Origin: Chitinophagaceae bacterium
Lineage (GTDB): Bacteria > Bacteroidota > Bacteroidia > Chitinophagales > Chitinophagaceae
Length of the DNA: 50,556 bases
Assembly (NCBI GenBank): GCA_016787135.1
Contig: JAEUVK010000058.1
Span: 1-50,556, forward strand
Reading direction: 5' to 3'
This document shows positions 32,225-43,428 of the stretch, piece by piece (position 1 is the stretch's first letter; each line of letters begins with the position of its first letter). The notes beneath the pieces are model-generated. The model made no database searches. It was not told the DNA's origin and saw only the letters and a list, made by a program, of their open reading frames with translations. The translations under genes were made by a program, and so were the position numbers.

Positions 32225-34342
32225 ATGAGAAAAATCTACCCGGCTGGATTTTGTTCTAAATCATGCTTGCTTCTGTCTTTTCTGATCTTCTCATTCAATT
32301 GCCTGCAGGCCCAGGTAGATATCAATATCGGGACCGGCACAACAGGTAATGACAATACTACCTATCCCTGCCCGATGCAGGATTATTTTGAAGGTAGCCG
32401 TATGCAATACTTATACCGGTCTTCGGAATTGATCGCTGCAGGGATGACCTCGGGAACTATCAATGCGATCAAGTACAATGTGATCAGTCTGGCTACCAGC
32501 ACTAACCAGTTTTTTGCCATAGAAGGTTTTACTATCAAGATAGGAACGACAGCCACTACGTCACTAAGCGCTACTGCATGGGAGCCCGTTACTGCTACAG
32601 TATATGGTCCGGTAAACTATAATGCAGTGGTTGGTGTCAATACATTTGCTTTCAGTACACCTTTTTTCTGGAATGGTGTAGATAATATTGTTGTGGAGAT
32701 TTGTGGTGGCTCCCCGAACAGTACTACTGATATTTTCTGGACAGGAAATTCAGTCGTTCCATGGACTACAGGTTTAGGATTCAATGGTTCTCATTCCTAT
32801 CGGGCAGATAACCTTGATAACCTTTGCGGGACTGCTACTACCACAAACACAGGAGATCAGACTACCCGGCCTAATATTATTTTCAACTGGACATCATCAG
32901 GTCCCTGTACCAGTCCGCCAACACCCGGAACAGCAGTTGCCAGCCCCGGCTCTGTATGCGGTGGCACACCTGTTAATCTAAGTCTTACCGGCGTTTCTTA
33001 TGGCAGCGGACAAACGTATCAATGGGAAAGCGCAGCCGCTGCTGCCGGACCTTATACACCGATCGGCAGTTCATCTCCGTCTCCTTTTTATACTATTACG
33101 GCGCCCGGCACCACTACCTATTATCGTTGCGCAGTTACCTGTAGCGGTAATACACAGTTTTCCGCACCGGTACCTGTAATTGTGAATAGCAGTACACCTG
33201 TACCGGTTGTTACTGCTACCCCTAACGGGAATGTATGTAACGGCACCACTGTGGCATTGAGCACTCCTGAATGCACGGCATGTACCTATACTTGGAATAC
33301 AGGAGCTACTACCAGTTCTATCAATGTGACGACTGCCGGCTACTATTCAGTGACCGTCGCCAACTCTTGTGGAAGTGCTGTTGCCAGTAAGGAAGTGATC
33401 ATTGACCCGAGTCCTTCATTAAGTATATCTGCAGGAACAGCGTTATGTCAGGGCTCTTCAGTGCAGATAGAGGCTAATGGCGCCAGTACGTATAGCTGGT
33501 CACCTGCAACAGGATTGAATACAACTACCGGGCCTGTTGTAACCGCTTCGCCGGCTACTACAACCACGTACACAGTAACAGGCACTATTGGTGGTTGCAC
33601 AAAAACTCTTTCAGTAACAATTACAGTAAATGCAGTACCTGCCGCACCCACTGTGTCTGCTTCCGGGGCTACAACATTCTGTACTGGCGGAAGCGTAACG
33701 CTTACTTCAACCATTGCCGCAGGCTATCAGTGGTATAAAGATGGGTTGGCGATCGCGGGGGCCGGTAGTCAGACATACCTGGTCAGCACCAGCGGCAGTT
33801 ACACAGCAAAAGCCGTGGAGAACGGTTGCAGTTCTATCGCATCGGCCGCTACTGTTGTAACTGTAAATGCTATTCCGCCGCAGCCAACTATCACGCAAGC
33901 GGGTAATTCACTGCAATCCTCTGCTGCCAGCGGCAATCAATGGTTACTTAACAATGCGGCTATTGCGGGAGCAACCGGGCAAACTTATACGCCGACAACA
34001 TCTGGTTCTTATACCGTGCAGGTAACTGCCAATGGATGTACAGGTACTGCATCGGCGCCGTTCAGTTTTACCATAACGGCTACCAACGACCCTGTGCTGG
34101 ATAGAAAAATTACAGTGGCCCCTAATCCCGTCAGGGATGACCTGCTGATAAAGTATAATGGCAGCGGTGCCAGGTTCTCTGTTCTGCTGATGAATATGAA
34201 TGGTGCTGTACTGGTGAGAAGCTCATTTACCGGTACCTATTATACCATCAACATGAGTAAGTATAGTGCCGGATTGTATGTAGTGCGAATAATAAATGAA
34301 AGGAGCGGTGAGAAGATCCAACGGATGATCATAAAACAATAA
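32225..34342 (+). CDS. secreted Ig-repeat protein with T9SS type A sorting domain
   Basis: Protein of 705 residues. The signal peptide is about 1-30 (hydrophobic LLLSFLIFSFNCLQAQ). Residues 31-230 form a domain similar in layout to the N-terminus of the next protein (GTGTT...YLYRSSEL... and FTIKIGTTATTSLSAT). Four to five Ig-like domains follow, starting at CTSPPTPGTAVASPGSVCGG, with QTYQWESAAAAAGPY and YRCAVTCSGNTQFS; this module recurs in the next gene. The last 75 residues, from VAPNPVRDDLLIKYNG to QRMIIKQ, are a type A sorting domain. It is the first gene of a four-gene run (34 nt to the next start). Adhesion is the likely role; no enzyme motif is seen. Confidence 0.87.
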   Translation: MRKIYPAGFCSKSCLLLSFLIFSFNCLQAQVDINIGTGTTGNDNTTYPCPMQDYFEGSRMQYLYRSSELIAAGMTSGTINAIKYNVISLATSTNQFFAIEGFTIKIGTTATTSLSATAWEPVTATVYGPVNYNAVVGVNTFAFSTPFFWNGVDNIVVEICGGSPNSTTDIFWTGNSVVPWTTGLGFNGSHSYRADNLDNLCGTATTTNTGDQTTRPNIIFNWTSSGPCTSPPTPGTAVASPGSVCGGTPVNLSLTGVSYGSGQTYQWESAAAAAGPYTPIGSSSPSPFYTITAPGTTTYYRCAVTCSGNTQFSAPVPVIVNSSTPVPVVTATPNGNVCNGTTVALSTPECTACTYTWNTGATTSSINVTTAGYYSVTVANSCGSAVASKEVIIDPSPSLSISAGTALCQGSSVQIEANGASTYSWSPATGLNTTTGPVVTASPATTTTYTVTGTIGGCTKTLSVTITVNAVPAAPTVSASGATTFCTGGSVTLTSTIAAGYQWYKDGLAIAGAGSQTYLVSTSGSYTAKAVENGCSSIASAATVVTVNAIPPQPTITQAGNSLQSSAASGNQWLLNNAAIAGATGQTYTPTTSGSYTVQVTANGCTGTASAPFSFTITATNDPVLDRKITVAPNPVRDDLLIKYNGSGARFSVLLMNMNGAVLVRSSFTGTYYTINMSKYSAGLYVVRIINERSGEKIQRMIIKQ

Positions 34343-34376
34343 GAATAAATTTCACAAGGAACGCCACAACTAAAAG

Positions 34377-37300
34377 ATGTTTAATAATAAACCAGCAGCG
34401 ATGAGAAAGAACCACCCGGTTATTGTAAGTGCAAAGGCCCTGTTTGTATTCTATGCGCTTTTGATCTGCAACTTTTTTGCCAGTGCGCAAACGGTAACGA
34501 TCGAAGGCACCGGCACAACAAGTAGTTATTTATATAGCCCGATGTACACATTCAATGCAGCTCCGCGGAGCCTGCGTATTGCATATATATATAGCCAGTC
34601 TTTGCTGAGCACGATGCCTGCCGGCAGCAATATCATCAATCTGCAGTTCAGCAGGAACAGCGCTACGGGGACACTTCCCGCCGGCAATAACCTGAAGTTG
34701 TATTTAATGAATACTACTGCCACTGACTGGGGTACAGCTGCATTAACGTGGAATATCGCCAGTGCAACACTGGTGTATGACGGAGATCCTTCAGCAATAG
34801 TAGGTTCCACCAATGGGTATAAAAGTTTTGCGTTGATCGCACCGTTTACTTATACAGGCGGAAACATTGCTCTTTTCTCCGAATACGCCCAGGTGACGCC
34901 TCCTTTAACTACCCTTAACTGGGACTATAATACAACGGCTACCCAACCGGGATACCTGGCCAATCAGACGAAATACACCGTGAATGCGTCGACTACCATG
35001 CCAGCTACTTTATCCACCACCACAGCTAATCATCCCAATATAAAGATTGACTATATCCCCGGTTCGGTCTGTACATCTCCTCCCGTTGCCGGAACTGCCA
35101 CAGTTACTCCTTCCACTCCTGTATGCCAGGGTGCAGCCGTTACATTTAACCTTACCGGTAACAGTACCGGATCAGGACAAACGTATCAATGGGAAAGTTC
35201 GGCTAATATTGCCGGCCCTTATACGCCTGTCAGCGCTGTTTTAAACTCAGCTGCTTTTAATACCACGGCGCCTGCCGCTTCTGCTTATTACCGGTGTGCG
35301 GTCACCTGCAGTGGCAATACGCAAACTTCAACGCCTGTTTTGCTGAATGTAAATGCAGGATTGGCGGGAGGTACTTATACGATCAATTCCGCACTTGCAA
35401 CAGGTGGCACCAACTATCAGAGTTTTGCAGATGCAGTTGCTGCTCTTTCCTGCGGTATTACAGGTGCTGTTGTATTTAATGTTGATCCTGCCAGTGGCCC
35501 TTATAATGAGCAGGTCATCATTCCGCAGATAGCCGGCGCCAGCGCCACCAATACTATTACATTCAATGGTAACGGCCGGACCCTGCAGTTTTTATCTACC
35601 AACACTAATGAAAGGGCTGTCATAAAATTGAACGGGGCTGATCATATAACATTTGATAACCTCGTGATCAATGCTCTTGGCACCACTACCACTGAATACG
35701 GCTTTGGTATCCAGTTCATCAATGATGCAGACAATAATACTATCAATAACTGCCAGGTTAATATCAATACCTCATCCAATTCTACCAACTATGCCGGTAT
35801 TGTGATGAGTTCATCGGCTACCTCGGCTACCACTACGGGGTCAGCTTTATGCGATAATAATATTATCAGTAATAATACTGTTACGGGAGGATATTATGGT
35901 ATGACGCAGGTTGGCAGCACCACGGCTGCTAATTTTGGTAATAAGATCACCGGCAATACGATCAAGGAATTCTATTTCTACGGTATATATGTTCTGGGTT
36001 CAGGAAGTTTACTGATAGACAGCAACACCATCAGCCGTCCGGCCCGGACTGTTGTGTCCACTCATTATGGCATCTATTTCACCAGCTTAAGCGTGCAGGC
36101 AAAAGTGACAAGGAACAGAATAACCAATCCATTTGGCGGTGACCTGGCCAGTACCAGCACATTCTATGGTATTTATTTTACGGCAGTGGATGCGTTATCG
36201 GGTTTAGAAAATGTAGTAAGCAATAACCTGATCTACAATATGACCGGTGCAGGGGACCATTATGGATTCTATAACAGCAGTTCTGATAATGTACGGTATT
36301 ATCATAACACCATTTCTATGGATGGAACAGGCGCAGGCACTACAGCTACTACTGTGACAAGGGCCTTTTACCAGATAACTGCAGCAGCCGGTATCGAATT
36401 CAGAAATAATATTATTACTATTACCCGCGGCGGTCCCGGTGTCAAGACAGCCATGTATTTCGGAACTGCTATTACTTCGGCGAATATCATTCTCTCTGAC
36501 CGGAATGATCTTTATCTTTCTTCCGGAGCAGGTACAGAATACACTGGATTTTATAATAGTGTCATCCAGGCTTCTTTGTTAAACTGGCAAACGGCTTCAG
36601 GGCAGGACGCCAATTCTGTTTCATCCAATCCAATATACACAGATGTTGCCTTAGGTAATTATGAGCCTACCAACGCATCTATTAACGATCTTGGTTCACC
36701 TGTGGGTATAATCATTGATATTAATGGTAATGCAAGAAGTGCCACTACACCAGATCTCGGGGCTTATGAGTTTACACCGGCTATTTGTATCGCCCCTCCG
36801 ATTGCAGGAACTGCGACAGTAGGACAAACACCTATATGTGTCAACTTCCCGGTTTCACTCAGCGTAACAGGTAATTCCATCGGATTGGGACAAACTTATC
36901 AATGGCAGACAGCTACAACCATCGGGGGACCTTATAGTAATATCGGTAACGTATTGACCAACCCTGATACAACGATCATTGCCTCTTCGTCCTTCTATTA
37001 CAGGGTGGCGGTTACCTGTAGCGGCAATACACAATTTTCGACACCTGTTCTGCTCACGGTAAATCCTGCGTTGGCAGCAGGCACCTATTCTATTGATCAG
37101 ACAGCACCAGCCAGCGCATCCAACTTTATCAGCTTCAATGATGCGAAAGCAGCAATGGCATGCGGTATCGACGGACCAGTTGTATTTAATGTAGTAGCAA
37201 ATACAGGACCTTATATAGAACAACTGGTGCTGGATTCCATTCCGGGAACATCAGCCGTAAATACGGTTACATTTAATGGTAACGGCAATGCGATCGAATT

Positions 37301-40300
37301 CTTATCAACTAATTCGAACCAGCGGGCCGTTATTAAACTGAATGGCGCTGATTATATAGGTTTCTACAACCTGGTGATCAATGCCGGGGGTACTACCACC
37401 ACTGAGTATGGATATGGCGTACAGATGATCAATAACGCCGATAACAATACGATCAACAACTGTACGATCAATATCAATACTACCTCCACCTCCACTGCTA
37501 ACTATGCAGGTGTTGTCATTAACAGCAGCGCTACAGGTATTACTACCACAGGCGATAGCCGGTGCGATAATAATACGGTCAGCTTTACTACTATCACCGG
37601 TGGTTACATAGGAGTTGCAGTGGTCGCTAACGGGTCCACTAACCAGGTGTTGAATAACAGGATACTGTTTAATACCATCACTGATTTCTATGCTTATGGT
37701 ATTTATGTTAATGGTACCAATAATATCCTGGTAGAAGGCAATAATGTCAGCCGGCCTGTACGTGATAACAGTGGTACAATAGTGTATGGCATATACTTCA
37801 CCGGAATAAGTCAGAATGCTAAGATTTCCAAGAACAGGATACACAATCCTTATGGCGGCATGCCGGGAACAGCGAATGACGTGTATGGTATATACCTGAC
37901 GACCGTTGATGCTCCTGCAGGCGCAGAGAATATCATCAGCAATAATGCCCTCTATAACCTGAATGGTGATGGAACGATCTACGGTATTTATAATGCCGGA
38001 TCGGACAATGCATGGTATTATCATAATACGGTTTCCATTGACAATACTACCAGCGTTTCCACAGAAGCTTCAAGGGGCTTTTATCAAACGACACAGGCAA
38101 GCGGAATAAACTTCCGGAATAATATCGTTACAATTTCACGCGGTGGTACAGGAGCAAAGCACGCTATCTATATCGGCACCACTACCACTACGTATATTTC
38201 TAATTACAACGATCTCTATATTGATGCAGGAACAGCCAATGGTTTTGTTGGATTCACTACCGCTAACCAGGCCACATTGACAGACTGGCAAACAGCCAGC
38301 ACGCAGGATGCCAATTCACTTTCAGTGGATCCTTTGTATACCAGCCTTGCTGCCGGAAACCTTAAACCTGGTTTTGCTGTGCTTGATGATAAAGGGACAC
38401 CGGTTGGGATATCTACTGATATTGTTTCTGCCCCAAGAAGCGGCACTACACCTGACATCGGCGCCTGGGAGTTTGCTGTGCTGCCATGTACTGCACCTCC
38501 TGTTCCGGGAACAACTTCAGCATTCCCCAATAGTAATATTTGCATTGGCACACCTGTGCAATTATCATTGACTGGTAATTCTTCAGGAATAGGCCAGACC
38601 TATCAATGGCAGTATTCAACATCGGCTACCGGGCCATGGACGGATCTCGGTGGCCCGATGCTTATTGCAGATACTATTATCAATGCCAGTGGCGTATTTT
38701 ATTATCGTGTGGCCGTTACCTGCAGTGGCAATACAGCCTATTCGACAACTGCTTTGGTAAGTATGAACCCTCCATTCCCCGCGGGTACCTATACGATCAA
38801 TAATACGTTGCCCACAGATTATCCATCCGGCACCAATTTCAATTCATTTGTAGAAGCAGTAGCTGTGATGAATTGTGGTATCAGCGGGCCTGTGGTCTTC
38901 AATGTAACGCCAGGTACTTATACTGAACAGGTGAGGATGCGTACTATCACAGGCACATCGCCTGTGAACACTGTTACGTTCCAGGCGCAAAATGGTAACC
39001 CGGCTTCTGTAACACTTACCTATGCCATTACTGATGCAGCCCTCAATTATGTATTGCAGTTAGATAGCGCCAGCTATATCATTTACAAGAATATGACGGT
39101 AACGGCTACCGGCGTTACCAATGCCAGGGCAATTGAACTTGCCAGAACAGCCTCCAACGATACGTTGATGAACTTAGTGATCAATGTGCCGGTATCTACC
39201 AGCACGTCGAATGTGATTGCCGGTATTGTGGGAACATCGCTGACGGGACATAACAATACCATAAAGGGAAATACGATCACGAATGGATCCAGCGGTATTT
39301 ACATAGGAGGAATGTCGGTAGCATTAGCGCCGGACAACCTGGTCATTGACAGCAATACCATCAACAGCAGTTACTACTATGGTATTTACGTCAGCAATAC
39401 AAAGAACCTGATTACCAGGAAGAATACCGTGGACATGGCATCACCCCGAAATGCCACCAACTATGGCATCTATGCTACCAATGCCGATTCTGCTTACCAG
39501 TTTGTAAGCAATGTTGTCAATATCAACAACCTGACGAGTACAACATCGTACGGTATGTATTTTACTTCCTGTGATGCAGCCGTTGCTCTGCCGGGACGTA
39601 TTGCCAATAATAAGATAACAGCGTTGAATGGCAACACCGGAACACTGTATGGTATGTACCAGACGGCTACGGCCAATAACAATACAGTGAATAATGTGAT
39701 CGTACTGAATACCACCGGCGCAAGCTCTTATGGTATTTATAGTACGGGGGGTGGTTTCAATAAATATTACAATAATTCAGTGAATAGTGTAGCTTCTTCG
39801 GCTACCAACAACTACGCAGCTTATTTTTCCAATACCAGCGGCAGCGGTGTGGATGTACGGAATAATATTTTCTCCCATCGCGGTGGCGGCCGTGCATTGT
39901 ATGTAGGAAGCACCAGCTATGTGTACAGTGATTACAACCTGCTTTATACCACCGGGGCTAACCTTGTTCAGTCAGGTACGCCTGCAGGTACGTTTGCCAC
40001 ATTGGAAGCATGGAGGACCGCTTCATCACTTGACATGAACTCAATTGTTTACTCACCATCATTTACCAGCACGGCTAACCTGGTGCCGAATGTGAATGAC
40101 CCGGATGTATGGGCTATTCATGGCCGTGGGGAACAATTGCCCGGAAACGATTATGATTTCAATAATAATACAAGGCCGACAACTGTTGTAGCAGGGGTGC
40201 CTGACCTCGGTGCGTACGAGTTTACACCGGCTATAGCACCACCCGTATTGCCGGCAATACCGGCAGCACCGGCCGCAGGTGCTACACAGGTATTTATGTT

Positions 40301-43300
40301 TGGAACCGATACAGTTTCAAAGATCACCTGGAAACCCGCATCCGTTGTTCCGTCTGCAGTCAGTGTGAGAAGGTATTCCGGAGTGATACCTCCGGGTATG
40401 GCACCAACAGCCAAACACATGTATTTCTATACAGATGTAGATGTAACGGCATCATCAGCGCCAAACTACGACCTGAAGCAATACTACATTGACCCATGGC
40501 AGGGTTTGATACCGAGAGAAGCAGTTACAAGACTTGGTCGCACCAATGCATCTGCAGCATGGATCATGGATGCAGCGAGCAGTGCGGATACGGTCAAAAA
40601 TGTATTGAGCCGGGATACCCTGAACTTCCTGGATAAGTTCACCGGTATGACCGATAGTACCATACAAGCGCCGCCACCGCCGCCGAATGTGATCTCCATT
40701 GACAGTTCCAATGCCGGTAAACGTTTCTGGGTAGCCTATGGCCATCACCAGGGTTTCAGCAGCAACGGACAGGACATGGTGCTGTACCTGAGCGCAACAC
40801 AAGCGGCAAATGTACAGGTGAGGGTGAATGGAACCGGATGGTCACGCAATTATTCCATTGCTGCCAACAGCGCTATTGTCAGTGATATCATACCGAAAGG
40901 CGGTATTGCCGATGCAAGACTGCTGGATGAGGGCCTTTCCGACAGGGCGATCAGTATTGAAAGTGATGTGCCTATTGTTGCCTATGCCCATATTTACCAG
41001 GGCGCCAACTCGGGTGCAGGTATGTTATTGCCGGTAGGGGTATATGGGTATGAATATATTTCGCTCAACTCAGCACAGTATTACGCATCTGATTGCTATT
41101 CCTGGTTCTATGTGATCGCTGACCGCGACAGCACTCTGGTTGAAATAACACCGGTGGTGGCTACCAAAGGCGGAAGACCTGCCAATGTACCATTCACTGT
41201 TTACCTGAACAAAGGACAGGTGTACCAGGTGATGGGAACTACCAGCGGTTCTACAGGAACTGATATGACGGGAAGCAAGATCCGTTCGGTACCGAATGCC
41301 AGTGGTAAATGTTACCCGATCGCTGTATTCTCCGGCAGCAGCCGTACAGCTTTGTGTAATACGACCAATGGCGACAACTTTATTCAGCAGGTTTTCCCTT
41401 CACAGGCATGGGGCAGAAAATTCCTGACATTCGCTACAGCGAGCTCTACTTCAAATACTGCATATAATTCAAATAAATGGAGAGTGCTGGTCAAAGATCC
41501 TGCTACCGTTGTATTGAGAAACGGAACTCCGCTTACAGGCCTGGTGACACCTGGTAATTATTATGAGTTTGGTATAACAGGAGGCACTGGCGCCAGCACG
41601 GCAAGCTATATCGAAGCTGACAAGCCCGTACTGGTAGCCCAGTATATGCTTTCTACCAGCGGTACGGGTTGCTCTGGCCTTGCAGCGCCGGGTGGTAACG
41701 GCGATCCGGAAATGATCTATATCAGCCCGCTGGAACAGGGTATCAAACAAGCCATTTTCTATAATACTGATGAAAGCGCTATTACTTCCAATTATGTCAA
41801 CCTCGTACTGCCGACAACCGGCTTAACGAGTTTGACGATTGATGGCGCTAATACCTTTACCGATGTATTTGCGCATCCGAACCTTGCCGGTTATACCTGT
41901 ATCCGTCACAATCTCGGCGCTACAGCCGGGCAACATATTGTCCAGAGTGATTCGGCATTTACTGCTATTACGTATGGATTAGGCAGCGTGGAAAGCTATG
42001 GCTATAATGCGGGCACACTGGTGAAGAACCTGAATGCAAGAGGTACGATCAGCAATGTATTCGCTGCTTCAGGTACAACGGCCCCTTACACCTGTAAAGG
42101 CACTCCATTCAAGATGACGATGCGTGTGAGTGTGAAACCCACGCAGATCACCTGGAACCTGAACCAGGTACCGGGCTTGTCACCCAATGCCAATGTGATA
42201 CAGAATAACCCGACGCCGGCTGATTCCGTATTGGTGAATGGCCAGTGGTTCTATATCTATTCATTGCCGCTGGATTATACGATCAATAATGTAGGCCAGG
42301 TTTCCGTACCGATCACATTCGTACATCCAAGTATTGAAGGATGTAACAGTAGCTTAGACTTTACCCTGCTGATCGATGTGATACCGGCACCTGTCACAGA
42401 CTTTACGTATACGTTCAATGGCTGTATCACCGATGTGGCACAGTTCAATGGTACAATGGTGACCAGTAACGGTGTTCCTGTCAGTTCGTGGAACTGGAAC
42501 TTTGGCGATGCGACCACTTCCACTTTGCAAAACCCCACCAAACAATGGGCGGCTGCAGGCACCTATAACGTGATGCTCCGTGGTATTGCTAATGATGGTT
42601 GTATAGATGATTCAACAAAGACGATCAATGTCGGCACACCGCCGGTAGTGACGATAACGCCTGATTCACTGGCAAGCTGTAATAACAGCATAGTAACATT
42701 CACGGTACAGAATCCTGTAACTGGTGTTATATATAACTGGTACGATGCCGTCACCGGTGGTAATATCGTTCATGCCGGCAACTCTTACACCTTCACGGTG
42801 AATGGCCCTGTTTCTTACTATGTAGAGGCCGTAGCGCCGGGTGGTTGCTTAAGTACCAGCCGCAAGAGAGTGAAGGTGATCATACTGCCGAACCTCGTAG
42901 CGCCTGTAGTGACAGTGGATTCAGCCGGCACCAATATGCTGCGTTTCCGCTGGAGCGCAGTGCCGAATGCCACTGGCTATGAAGTGTCCGCTGATAACGG
43001 GGCTACATGGACAACTCCATCGTCTGGTTTGACAGGATTGACCCATACGGTCACAGGCCTGCAGGTCAATCAGACCGTAACATTGATCGTAAGGGCACTG
43101 GGTGGTTGTTTACCTGCCATCTCGCAACCGGTAACGGGACAAACCGTGACCGACCAGGTATATATTCCGAATACATTTACGCCTAACGGTGATGGACTGA
43201 ATGATGTGCTGCGTGTGTATAGCAATGTGATCCGTGATATGCACTTTGCGATCTTTAACCAATGGGGTGAAAAGATATTTGAATCGAGAACCCAGAGTGT

Positions 43301-43424
43301 GACATGGGATGGAACGCATAAAGGCAAACCGCAGCCATCGGGTGTGTACATGTATGTATGTGATATGACACTGGCCGATGGACAAAGGATTCAACGGAAA
43401 GGTTCGATAAACCTGGTGAGATAA
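34377..43424 (+). CDS. giant T9SS type B (gliding-type) surface protein, 3015 residues
   Basis: The signal peptide ends at about residue 38 (FYALLICNFFASAQ). An in-frame ATG at 34401 (MRKNHPV) is an alternative start. After a 190-residue N-terminal domain come three homologous modules of about 570 residues (from bases 35070, 36786 and 38487), each an Ig-like domain (GQTYQWxxx, YYRVAVTCSGNT) plus a right-handed beta-helix rich in NNTINNC and YGIYF repeats, ending LGAYEF. Residues about 2116-2555 match an IgGFc-binding-like domain (RFWVAYGHHQG, VPIVAYAHIYQ, YITYGLGSVESYGYNAG-type end). A PKD domain (SWNWNFGD), an Ig-like and a fibronectin-like domain follow. The end from YIPNTFTPNGDGLND is a type B sorting domain. 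The next gene starts 4 nt after the stop. Confidence 0.9.
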   Translation: MFNNKPAAMRKNHPVIVSAKALFVFYALLICNFFASAQTVTIEGTGTTSSYLYSPMYTFNAAPRSLRIAYIYSQSLLSTMPAGSNIINLQFSRNSATGTLPAGNNLKLYLMNTTATDWGTAALTWNIASATLVYDGDPSAIVGSTNGYKSFALIAPFTYTGGNIALFSEYAQVTPPLTTLNWDYNTTATQPGYLANQTKYTVNASTTMPATLSTTTANHPNIKIDYIPGSVCTSPPVAGTATVTPSTPVCQGAAVTFNLTGNSTGSGQTYQWESSANIAGPYTPVSAVLNSAAFNTTAPAASAYYRCAVTCSGNTQTSTPVLLNVNAGLAGGTYTINSALATGGTNYQSFADAVAALSCGITGAVVFNVDPASGPYNEQVIIPQIAGASATNTITFNGNGRTLQFLSTNTNERAVIKLNGADHITFDNLVINALGTTTTEYGFGIQFINDADNNTINNCQVNINTSSNSTNYAGIVMSSSATSATTTGSALCDNNIISNNTVTGGYYGMTQVGSTTAANFGNKITGNTIKEFYFYGIYVLGSGSLLIDSNTISRPARTVVSTHYGIYFTSLSVQAKVTRNRITNPFGGDLASTSTFYGIYFTAVDALSGLENVVSNNLIYNMTGAGDHYGFYNSSSDNVRYYHNTISMDGTGAGTTATTVTRAFYQITAAAGIEFRNNIITITRGGPGVKTAMYFGTAITSANIILSDRNDLYLSSGAGTEYTGFYNSVIQASLLNWQTASGQDANSVSSNPIYTDVALGNYEPTNASINDLGSPVGIIIDINGNARSATTPDLGAYEFTPAICIAPPIAGTATVGQTPICVNFPVSLSVTGNSIGLGQTYQWQTATTIGGPYSNIGNVLTNPDTTIIASSSFYYRVAVTCSGNTQFSTPVLLTVNPALAAGTYSIDQTAPASASNFISFNDAKAAMACGIDGPVVFNVVANTGPYIEQLVLDSIPGTSAVNTVTFNGNGNAIEFLSTNSNQRAVIKLNGADYIGFYNLVINAGGTTTTEYGYGVQMINNADNNTINNCTININTTSTSTANYAGVVINSSATGITTTGDSRCDNNTVSFTTITGGYIGVAVVANGSTNQVLNNRILFNTITDFYAYGIYVNGTNNILVEGNNVSRPVRDNSGTIVYGIYFTGISQNAKISKNRIHNPYGGMPGTANDVYGIYLTTVDAPAGAENIISNNALYNLNGDGTIYGIYNAGSDNAWYYHNTVSIDNTTSVSTEASRGFYQTTQASGINFRNNIVTISRGGTGAKHAIYIGTTTTTYISNYNDLYIDAGTANGFVGFTTANQATLTDWQTASTQDANSLSVDPLYTSLAAGNLKPGFAVLDDKGTPVGISTDIVSAPRSGTTPDIGAWEFAVLPCTAPPVPGTTSAFPNSNICIGTPVQLSLTGNSSGIGQTYQWQYSTSATGPWTDLGGPMLIADTIINASGVFYYRVAVTCSGNTAYSTTALVSMNPPFPAGTYTINNTLPTDYPSGTNFNSFVEAVAVMNCGISGPVVFNVTPGTYTEQVRMRTITGTSPVNTVTFQAQNGNPASVTLTYAITDAALNYVLQLDSASYIIYKNMTVTATGVTNARAIELARTASNDTLMNLVINVPVSTSTSNVIAGIVGTSLTGHNNTIKGNTITNGSSGIYIGGMSVALAPDNLVIDSNTINSSYYYGIYVSNTKNLITRKNTVDMASPRNATNYGIYATNADSAYQFVSNVVNINNLTSTTSYGMYFTSCDAAVALPGRIANNKITALNGNTGTLYGMYQTATANNNTVNNVIVLNTTGASSYGIYSTGGGFNKYYNNSVNSVASSATNNYAAYFSNTSGSGVDVRNNIFSHRGGGRALYVGSTSYVYSDYNLLYTTGANLVQSGTPAGTFATLEAWRTASSLDMNSIVYSPSFTSTANLVPNVNDPDVWAIHGRGEQLPGNDYDFNNNTRPTTVVAGVPDLGAYEFTPAIAPPVLPAIPAAPAAGATQVFMFGTDTVSKITWKPASVVPSAVSVRRYSGVIPPGMAPTAKHMYFYTDVDVTASSAPNYDLKQYYIDPWQGLIPREAVTRLGRTNASAAWIMDAASSADTVKNVLSRDTLNFLDKFTGMTDSTIQAPPPPPNVISIDSSNAGKRFWVAYGHHQGFSSNGQDMVLYLSATQAANVQVRVNGTGWSRNYSIAANSAIVSDIIPKGGIADARLLDEGLSDRAISIESDVPIVAYAHIYQGANSGAGMLLPVGVYGYEYISLNSAQYYASDCYSWFYVIADRDSTLVEITPVVATKGGRPANVPFTVYLNKGQVYQVMGTTSGSTGTDMTGSKIRSVPNASGKCYPIAVFSGSSRTALCNTTNGDNFIQQVFPSQAWGRKFLTFATASSTSNTAYNSNKWRVLVKDPATVVLRNGTPLTGLVTPGNYYEFGITGGTGASTASYIEADKPVLVAQYMLSTSGTGCSGLAAPGGNGDPEMIYISPLEQGIKQAIFYNTDESAITSNYVNLVLPTTGLTSLTIDGANTFTDVFAHPNLAGYTCIRHNLGATAGQHIVQSDSAFTAITYGLGSVESYGYNAGTLVKNLNARGTISNVFAASGTTAPYTCKGTPFKMTMRVSVKPTQITWNLNQVPGLSPNANVIQNNPTPADSVLVNGQWFYIYSLPLDYTINNVGQVSVPITFVHPSIEGCNSSLDFTLLIDVIPAPVTDFTYTFNGCITDVAQFNGTMVTSNGVPVSSWNWNFGDATTSTLQNPTKQWAAAGTYNVMLRGIANDGCIDDSTKTINVGTPPVVTITPDSLASCNNSIVTFTVQNPVTGVIYNWYDAVTGGNIVHAGNSYTFTVNGPVSYYVEAVAPGGCLSTSRKRVKVIILPNLVAPVVTVDSAGTNMLRFRWSAVPNATGYEVSADNGATWTTPSSGLTGLTHTVTGLQVNQTVTLIVRALGGCLPAISQPVTGQTVTDQVYIPNTFTPNGDGLNDVLRVYSNVIRDMHFAIFNQWGEKIFESRTQSVTWDGTHKGKPQPSGVYMYVCDMTLADGQRIQRKGSINLVR
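35070..40230 (+). repeat. three internal modules of about 1.7 kb in the 3015-residue protein
   Basis: Module starts at the Cys codon of C[TI][SA]PP[VI][AP]GT: 35070, 36786 and 38487 (1716, 1701 and about 1745 bp). Each encodes an Ig-like domain and a beta-helix. Modules 1 and 2 are more alike (shared RAVIKLNGAD, NNTINNC, NRI...NPFGG/NPYGG, DNxxYYHNT); module 3 is more divergent. Confidence 0.85.
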
Positions 43425-43428
43425 TAAA

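Noticed and set aside
37305..38024. 239-codon open frame on the minus strand inside the 3015-residue gene
   Set aside because: It lies antisense to a well-supported repeat-rich gene with low-complexity codon content, and its product has no recognisable motif; long antisense frames are expected there.
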